From positions 1 through 64,000 of the forward strand of contig JAPKZK010000118.1 in assembly GCA_026393835.1 (NCBI GenBank): a stretch of 64,000 nt of DNA, in the 5' to 3' direction. Shown here piece after piece: positions 59,501 to 64,000 of this stretch (positions within the stretch are counted from its first letter, which is position 1; the number at the start of each line of letters is the position of its first letter). The notes below the pieces were generated by a model. It was not told where the DNA came from. It saw only the letters and a program-made list of their open reading frames with translations, and made no database searches. Origin of the DNA: Candidatus Aminicenantota bacterium (GTDB taxonomy: Bacteria; Acidobacteriota; Aminicenantia; UBA2199). Both the position numbers and the translations under genes were made by a program.

Positions 59501-59526
59501 CCCACGAATGACACCAATTAACACGA
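59501..59526. repeat. CACGAATT-type spacer repeat
   Basis: CCCACGAATGACACCAATT and what follows match the same class as 701-720 and 23409-23438. Confidence 0.6.
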
Positions 59527-59605
59527 AAAAAGAAACAGGAGTAGGGGTATGGATTTATGAAAGAAAAACGTTTACAATATAAGTCGCTATTTCAAGGAGT
59601 AAAAT

Positions 59606-61303
59606 ATGGACAAATTTTGGATTTCGATTCTTTTATTGTTGGGTTTCGCTTTTTCAATGTTTGCGGCCGACCGAGTCACCGGCAAGATGTTTGCCACCCG
59701 GTCGGAAGTCATCGGGACCCACGGCATGGTGGCCGCCAGTCAACCCCTGGCCACCCAGGTGGGCGTCGATATCTTAAAAAAAGGCGGCAGCGCAGTGGAT
59801 GCTGCTATTGCCGTTAATGCGGCGCTGGGTTTGATGGAACCCACCAGTTGCGGCATCGGCGGCGATCTTTTTGCTATCGTATGGGACAACAAGAACCAAA
59901 AGCTCTACGGCCTTAACGCCAGCGGTCCCGCACCCCTGGCGCTTAACCTGGAATATTTCAAAAAGCAAGGCTTGAAACGAATTCCCTACCACGGCCCCCT
60001 GCCCTGGACCGTGCCCGGATGCGTGGACGGCTGGTTCGAACTTCATAAAAAATTCGGCAAACTGGACATGAAAACCATCCTCCAACCGGCCGCCGATTAC
60101 GCCGAAAACGGGTTCCCGCTCTCGGAATTGATCTCCCATTATTGGCAGCGCTCCGTCATGCTTTTCAAAGATTATGAAAATTTCCAAAAACTCTACGCCC
60201 CCGGCGGAAAATTACTTCAAAAAGGCGATATCTTCAAAAACCCGGAACTGGCAAAAACGCTCCGGCTCATCGCCGCCAAGGGCAGGGATGCTTATTACAA
60301 AGGAGAAATCGCCAGGGCCCTGGCGGCTTATTCCCAAAAGGTGGGCGGCTTTTTTCAAATGAAAGATTTCGAGGATTTTCATGCCGAATGGGTGGAACCG
60401 CTGGGCGTTAATTACAAAGGGTACGCCGTATGGGAACTGCCGCCCAACGGCCAGGGCATCGCGGTTTTGCAAATGCTCAATATGTTAAAATCTTTCGACT
60501 TCAAATCCATGGGCCATAATTCGGCGGAATATTTACATACCCTGGTGGAGATTAAGAAAATCGTTTATGAAGACCGGGCGCGGTTTTACGCCGACCCCAG
60601 GTTCGCCAGGGTCTCCATTAAAAGACTGCTGTCCGACGAATACGCCGCGGAACGACTGAAATTCTTTAATCCCGCCCGGGCCAACCGTAACATCCCGGCC
60701 GGCGACGGCATCCTTGAAAAAGGCGATACCATCTATTTGACCGTGGTGGATAAAGATTTCAATGCCGTATCCTTGATCCAGAGCAATTATTCCGGGTTCG
60801 GTTCCGGCATGGTTCCGGATGGCCTTGGTTTCTGTATCCAGGACCGGGGCCAGTTGTTCAGTCTCGAAGAAGGACATCCCAATGTTATCGAACCCGGCAA
60901 GCGGCCTTTTCATACCATCATTCCCGCCATGGTGACAAAGGGCGGCAAGCCGGTGTTTACTTTCGGCGTGATGGGCGGCGACATGCAGCCACAGGGGCAT
61001 ATCCAGGTATTGCTGAACATCATCGACTTCGGCATGAATATCCAGGAAGCCGGGGACGCAGCCCGGTTCTATCATACCGGGTCATCCGAACCCGATTACG
61101 GCACCATGACCGACGGCGGCGAGCTTCACCTGGAAAGCGGCGTTGTCCCGGAAGTGGTGCGGACCTTGATGGGCAAAGGGCACCAAATCGTGGGCGACCG
61201 CGGCGGGTACGGCGGGTACCAGGGCATCTGGATCGATCATGAAAGAGGGGTCTTGATCGGCGCTTCCGAGTCCCGCAAAGACGGCTGCGCTGTCGGTTAT
61301 TGA
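59606..61303 (+). CDS. ggt: gamma-glutamyltransferase-family hydrolase
   Basis: This 565-aa secreted protein has a signal peptide (residues 1-21, ISILLLLGFAFSMFA). The Ntn-hydrolase nucleophile is Thr375 in EKGDTIYLTVVD, where the precursor self-cleaves into two subunits. GGSAVDAAIAVNAALG and TSCGIGGDLFAIVWD are family blocks. The GDTIYL form is common in GGT-like acylases, so the substrate may be glutathione, other gamma-glutamyl compounds or an acylated product. The glycine pair of the oxyanion region (SNYSGFGSGMV) is present. AAGGAG precedes the start. Confidence 0.92.
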   Translation: MDKFWISILLLLGFAFSMFAADRVTGKMFATRSEVIGTHGMVAASQPLATQVGVDILKKGGSAVDAAIAVNAALGLMEPTSCGIGGDLFAIVWDNKNQKLYGLNASGPAPLALNLEYFKKQGLKRIPYHGPLPWTVPGCVDGWFELHKKFGKLDMKTILQPAADYAENGFPLSELISHYWQRSVMLFKDYENFQKLYAPGGKLLQKGDIFKNPELAKTLRLIAAKGRDAYYKGEIARALAAYSQKVGGFFQMKDFEDFHAEWVEPLGVNYKGYAVWELPPNGQGIAVLQMLNMLKSFDFKSMGHNSAEYLHTLVEIKKIVYEDRARFYADPRFARVSIKRLLSDEYAAERLKFFNPARANRNIPAGDGILEKGDTIYLTVVDKDFNAVSLIQSNYSGFGSGMVPDGLGFCIQDRGQLFSLEEGHPNVIEPGKRPFHTIIPAMVTKGGKPVFTFGVMGGDMQPQGHIQVLLNIIDFGMNIQEAGDAARFYHTGSSEPDYGTMTDGGELHLESGVVPEVVRTLMGKGHQIVGDRGGYGGYQGIWIDHERGVLIGASESRKDGCAVGY

Positions 61304-61308
61304 AGTAA

Positions 61309-61370
61309 ATCGGGGGGCTCTTTTCGAGAAAATCGCCCCCCGTACCCCCTACAAAAGCTTTTGATTATTA
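61309..61370 (+). repeat. covarying hairpin element H
   Basis: The stem CGGGGGGC.../...GCCCCCCG with inner TTTTC/GAAAA is followed by CCCCCTACAAAAGCTTTTG. It is tail-to-tail with element I, sharing the A/T-rich middle. Confidence 0.75.
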
Positions 61371-61421
61371 ATAAAAAATTTTTGACCCACTTTTTATAAA
61401 AAGTGGGCCGCCGGAGGCATT
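61368..61421 (-). repeat. covarying hairpin element I
   Basis: The stem CCCACTTTTT/AAAAAGTGGG is followed by GCCGCCGGAGGCA, the minus-orientation outer motif. Confidence 0.75.
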
Positions 61422-61526
61422 TCAAATCTTAAAATAATGAATTTTAAAGAAAAAATCTTGACAAATGCTGTCAAATTCTTTACTATATAATCCTGAGTTT
61501 CTTTTGCAAAGGTAAATCGGAGCGTC

Positions 61527-62069
61527 ATGAGTTTAAAAGGATCGTTAGAGTCGATAAATTTAGCCGATATCATGCAATTGGTATCGAATTCCAGGCAAAG
61601 CGGGCGATTCGAGCTTACCAAGGAAGACGGCAATAAAGGCTTCATCATCATCAAAAAAGGCGAAATCATCCATGCGGAAGTCGATAACTTCATCGGTGAA
61701 GACGCCGTCTTTACCCTGATCTCCTGGGGCCAGGGCGAATTTGCTTTTGTCGCGGGAGAGTTCGAGGCGGAAGCCACGATATCACGCTCCGTAACCTCTT
61801 TATTGATGGAAGCGGCCCGCCGCATCGACGAATGGAAACTGCTGCGAAAAAAGATCGGCTCCATCGACGCCATCCCCGAATTCAACGAAATCGATCGCAA
61901 AGAAAGACGAAAAATCTCACTCTCCACCCTTGAATGGCTGGTGATTTCCAAGATCGACGGCAAGCAAAGCATCGTGGAAATCTCCAATTCGGCGGGGATC
62001 AATATCTACGACACCTCCAGGATCATCTTCGGCATGATCACCTCCGGCCTTTTGAAACTTAAACAATAA
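61527..62069 (+). CDS. DUF4388 (PatA-like) domain protein
   Basis: This 180-aa protein starts MSLKGSLESINLADIMQLVS, the DUF4388 signature, followed by SRQSGRFELTKEDGNKGFI and FKKGEIIHA-like IKKGEIIHAEV. The C-terminal part (LSTLEWLVISKIDGKQSIVE) is a winged-helix-like region seen in gliding-motility MglB-linked and two-component proteins. Proteins of this type act as signalling adaptors, often for polarity, but the partner is unknown. CGGAG precedes the start. Confidence 0.8.
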   Translation: MSLKGSLESINLADIMQLVSNSRQSGRFELTKEDGNKGFIIIKKGEIIHAEVDNFIGEDAVFTLISWGQGEFAFVAGEFEAEATISRSVTSLLMEAARRIDEWKLLRKKIGSIDAIPEFNEIDRKERRKISLSTLEWLVISKIDGKQSIVEISNSAGINIYDTSRIIFGMITSGLLKLKQ

Positions 62070-62083
62070 ACTTAAAAAAAACC

Positions 62084-62112
62084 TTGTCACCCTCGAATCA
62101 TTCTGGTAAAAT
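62084..62112 (+). promoter_or_regulatory. guaA promoter, transcript possibly leaderless
   Basis: TTGTCA (62084-62089), 17 bases and TAAAAT (62107-62112). Only six bases separate the -10 from the ATG at 62119, and there is no ribosome site between them. Confidence 0.6.
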
Positions 62113-62118
62113 CTATAG

Positions 62119-63675
62119 ATGGAAAACAAAAACAAAAGCATGGGGAATCATGTATTGATTCTGGATTTCGGTTCTCAGTATACCAGGCTCATCGCCCGGA
62201 GAGTAAGGGAATTACATGTTTACTCGGAAATCGTTCCCTATACCGTCGGCATCGATAAAATAAAAACCCTGGCTCCCGGGGCCGTCATCCTTTCCGGGGG
62301 CCCTTCCAGCGTCTACGAGAAAAACGCCCCCAGGACCCGGCAAGATATCTTAAATACCGGAATACCGCTGCTGGGCATCTGTTACGGCCTTCAATTGATC
62401 GCCTACCTGTCGCAAATGAAAGTGGCGCCGGCCGGCGGCAGGGAATACGGCCTGGCCAACCTGGAAATCCTAAAAGAAAGCAAACTCCTGGCCGGTGTGA
62501 CAAACCAATCCAACGTCTGGATGAGCCACGGCGATAAAATAACCGGTTTCCCTGAAGATTACCTGGTGACCGCCAGGACCACCAACTGCGACATCGCCGT
62601 GATCGAATCCCAAAAGCGGAAAATATACGGCGTCCAATTTCACCCGGAAGTTGTGCACACCCCGGAAGGAAAGAAAATCCTGGGTAATTTTTTGTTTAAC
62701 ATCGCCGGGATGAAACCCGATTGGGACATGGGCAATTTTGTCCACAGCGCCGTGGACCACATCCGGGAAACCGTGGGCAAAGAAAAAGTCATCCTGGGCC
62801 TGAGCGGCGGCGTGGATTCCACGGTGCTGGCCTTGCTGTTGAAAAAGGCATTGGGGGAACAAACAGCGCCGGTGTTCATCGACAACGGTTTGCTGAGAAA
62901 AAATGAGTATAACGAATTGATGACCCGCTTCAAGGAAAAACTGGAACTCGATGTCACCGGTATCGATGCATCCGAAAAATTCCTGGCCCGGTTGGCAAAC
63001 GTCCGTTCCCCCGAACGGAAACGAAAGATCATCGGTAAAACGTTTATCGATGTTTTCAGTACGGTCCAGGCAAAGACCGGCAAAGTTAAATTTCTCGCCC
63101 AGGGGACCCTTTACCCGGATGTTATCGAATCCGTTTCCGTGAACGGCCCTTCCGCCACCATCAAAAGCCATCACAACGTGGGCGGGCTGCCCAAAAAGAT
63201 GCACTGGCAGCTCATCGAACCCTTTCGCGAACTGTTCAAGGACGAAGTCAGGCAGATCGGCAGGGAGTTGGGATTGGAAGAAGAATATATCATGCGTCAT
63301 CCCTTTCCCGGCCCCGGTTTGGCGGTGCGGGTACTGGGGGCCGTGACCAAAGAACGGTTGCAAATATTAAGGGAAGCCGACGCCATCTTGATCGAAGAAT
63401 TGCACCGTTTCAATATATATGACGCCGTATGGCAGGCATTTGTAGTGCTCCTGCCGGTTAAAAGCGTCGGCGTCATGGGGGACTTAAGAACCTATGAAAA
63501 TGTCGCCGCCGTCCGCCTGGTGGAAAGCGTGGACGGCATGACCGCCGATTGGTACGCCGCCCCCCCGGAATTTCTGAAAAAAGTGGCCGGCCGGATCGTC
63601 AACGAAGTCAAAGGCATCAACCGCGTGGTCTATGACCTGACCTCCAAACCCCCGGGCACCATCGAATGGGAATGA
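62119..63675 (+). CDS. guaA: GMP synthase (glutamine-hydrolysing)
   Basis: This 518-aa protein has an N-terminal class I glutaminase with LLGICYGLQ (Cys88) and GVQFHPEV. The ATP-pyrophosphatase motif is GLSGGVDST, and the C-terminal dimer domain has RHPFPGPGLAVRVLG and KPPGTIEWE, the standard ending. It converts XMP to GMP. ATG 62119 or the in-frame ATG 62140 could start the protein; the -10 position favours the first, on a leaderless message. The stop overlaps the dnaE start (ATGA). Confidence 0.98.
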   Translation: MENKNKSMGNHVLILDFGSQYTRLIARRVRELHVYSEIVPYTVGIDKIKTLAPGAVILSGGPSSVYEKNAPRTRQDILNTGIPLLGICYGLQLIAYLSQMKVAPAGGREYGLANLEILKESKLLAGVTNQSNVWMSHGDKITGFPEDYLVTARTTNCDIAVIESQKRKIYGVQFHPEVVHTPEGKKILGNFLFNIAGMKPDWDMGNFVHSAVDHIRETVGKEKVILGLSGGVDSTVLALLLKKALGEQTAPVFIDNGLLRKNEYNELMTRFKEKLELDVTGIDASEKFLARLANVRSPERKRKIIGKTFIDVFSTVQAKTGKVKFLAQGTLYPDVIESVSVNGPSATIKSHHNVGGLPKKMHWQLIEPFRELFKDEVRQIGRELGLEEEYIMRHPFPGPGLAVRVLGAVTKERLQILREADAILIEELHRFNIYDAVWQAFVVLLPVKSVGVMGDLRTYENVAAVRLVESVDGMTADWYAAPPEFLKKVAGRIVNEVKGINRVVYDLTSKPPGTIEWE

Positions 63676-64000
63676 AAAGTTTCATCCATTTGCATCTACA
63701 TTCGCAGTTCAGCCTCCTGGATTCGTCCATTAAAATCGAGGAGTTGATCAAGAAGGCGGTCCAGTTTAATATGCCGGCCATTGCCCTGACCGATCACGGC
63801 AATATCCTGGGCGCCCTTAATTTCTATAAAGCGGCCCGGAAACAAAAAATCAAACCCATCATCGGCTCGGAACTCTATGTGGCCCCGGATTCCCGTTTCA
63901 GTAAACCCGATAAAAGCAAAGACGAAGATAACTATCATCACCTGGTGGTGCTGGTTAAGAACCAGGAGGGCTACCGCAACCTCTGCGAATTGATCAGCCG
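63672..64000 (+). CDS. dnaE: DNA polymerase III alpha subunit, N-terminus only (runs off window)
   Basis: The ATG at 63672 overlaps the guaA stop by four bases. The 109 visible residues read MKSFIHLHLHSQFSLLDSSI, then MPAIALTDHGNILGALNFYK and PIIGSELYVAP, the PHP domain of bacterial replicative polymerase DnaE1. The HLHxxFSLLDS metal-binding motif and TDHGN are intact. The rest of about 1100 residues lies beyond the right edge. Confidence 0.95.
   Translation, partial: MKSFIHLHLHSQFSLLDSSIKIEELIKKAVQFNMPAIALTDHGNILGALNFYKAARKQKIKPIIGSELYVAPDSRFSKPDKSKDEDNYHHLVVLVKNQEGYRNLCELIS

Noticed and set aside
62470..63363. 297-codon open frame antisense to guaA
   Set aside because: Lies wholly within guaA, which has every expected motif; the antisense product shows no recognisable pattern.

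Overview
The window reads as a chromosome segment of a Gram-negative-type bacterium. It carries Kdo synthesis (kdsB), an outer-membrane beta-barrel protein, a lipoprotein, dTDP-rhamnose genes and two good sigma-54 promoters. A VWFA-related secreted protein, a VPS10/sortilin-type beta-propeller protein and abundant short intergenic hairpins fit an Acidobacteriota or Aminicenantes-like lineage. That placement is inferred from gene content only.

Layout: 1-3.5 kb holds the start of fabD (minus strand) and then a decayed accessory stretch: a nuclease/transposase tail, a TumA/TumE-like toxin-antitoxin pair whose toxin is frameshifted, a 21-nt tandem repeat and a clipped HTH gene. 3.6-13.3 kb holds dTDP-sugar genes, ygeW, the large VPS10 protein, a DUF2284 protein and a VWFA protein behind a sigma-54 promoter. 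13.4-20 kb is a defence-like cassette: vapBC inside a direct repeat, a HhH-GPD glycosylase resembling the T:G mismatch enzyme Mig, and a tight minus-strand operon dcm > double-GHKL ATPase/kinase > receiver-HEPN protein. 20.3-28.2 kb holds a helical hypothetical protein, thioredoxin-like proteins, an outer-membrane protein, and HDOD, hybrid histidine kinase and PilZ signalling proteins. 28.3-35 kb holds glnS, a rhomboid protease, gltX and gyrA.

35-47 kb is the replication origin region. gyrA, gyrB, recF, dnaN and dnaA run leftward; a small membrane protein, rsmG, parA, parB, bactofilin, kdsB and pyrG run rightward. Between and around them lie DnaA-box-like TTTTCCACA motifs, an AT-rich stretch, back-to-back promoters whose -35 boxes sit in one palindrome, and two perfect parS sites. 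Then follow hcp (47-49 kb) and a second 21-nt tandem repeat.

49.5-58.4 kb is a second defence-like island. A 1709-aa STAS/GHKL/phosphoribosyltransferase-like protein is followed directly by a receiver-HD phosphohydrolase, and a convergent pair encodes an ABC-type ATPase with a PD-(D/E)XK-like nuclease. The window ends with trmJ, gamma-glutamyltransferase, a DUF4388 protein, guaA and the start of dnaE.

The most notable point is that two unrelated GHKL-ATPase genes in one window are each followed, without a gap, by a receiver domain fused to a toxic-type effector fold (HEPN RNase-like in one, HD phosphohydrolase in the other). I read these as two candidate phosphorelay-triggered immune systems. 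A family of nine covarying hairpin elements is the main non-coding feature.
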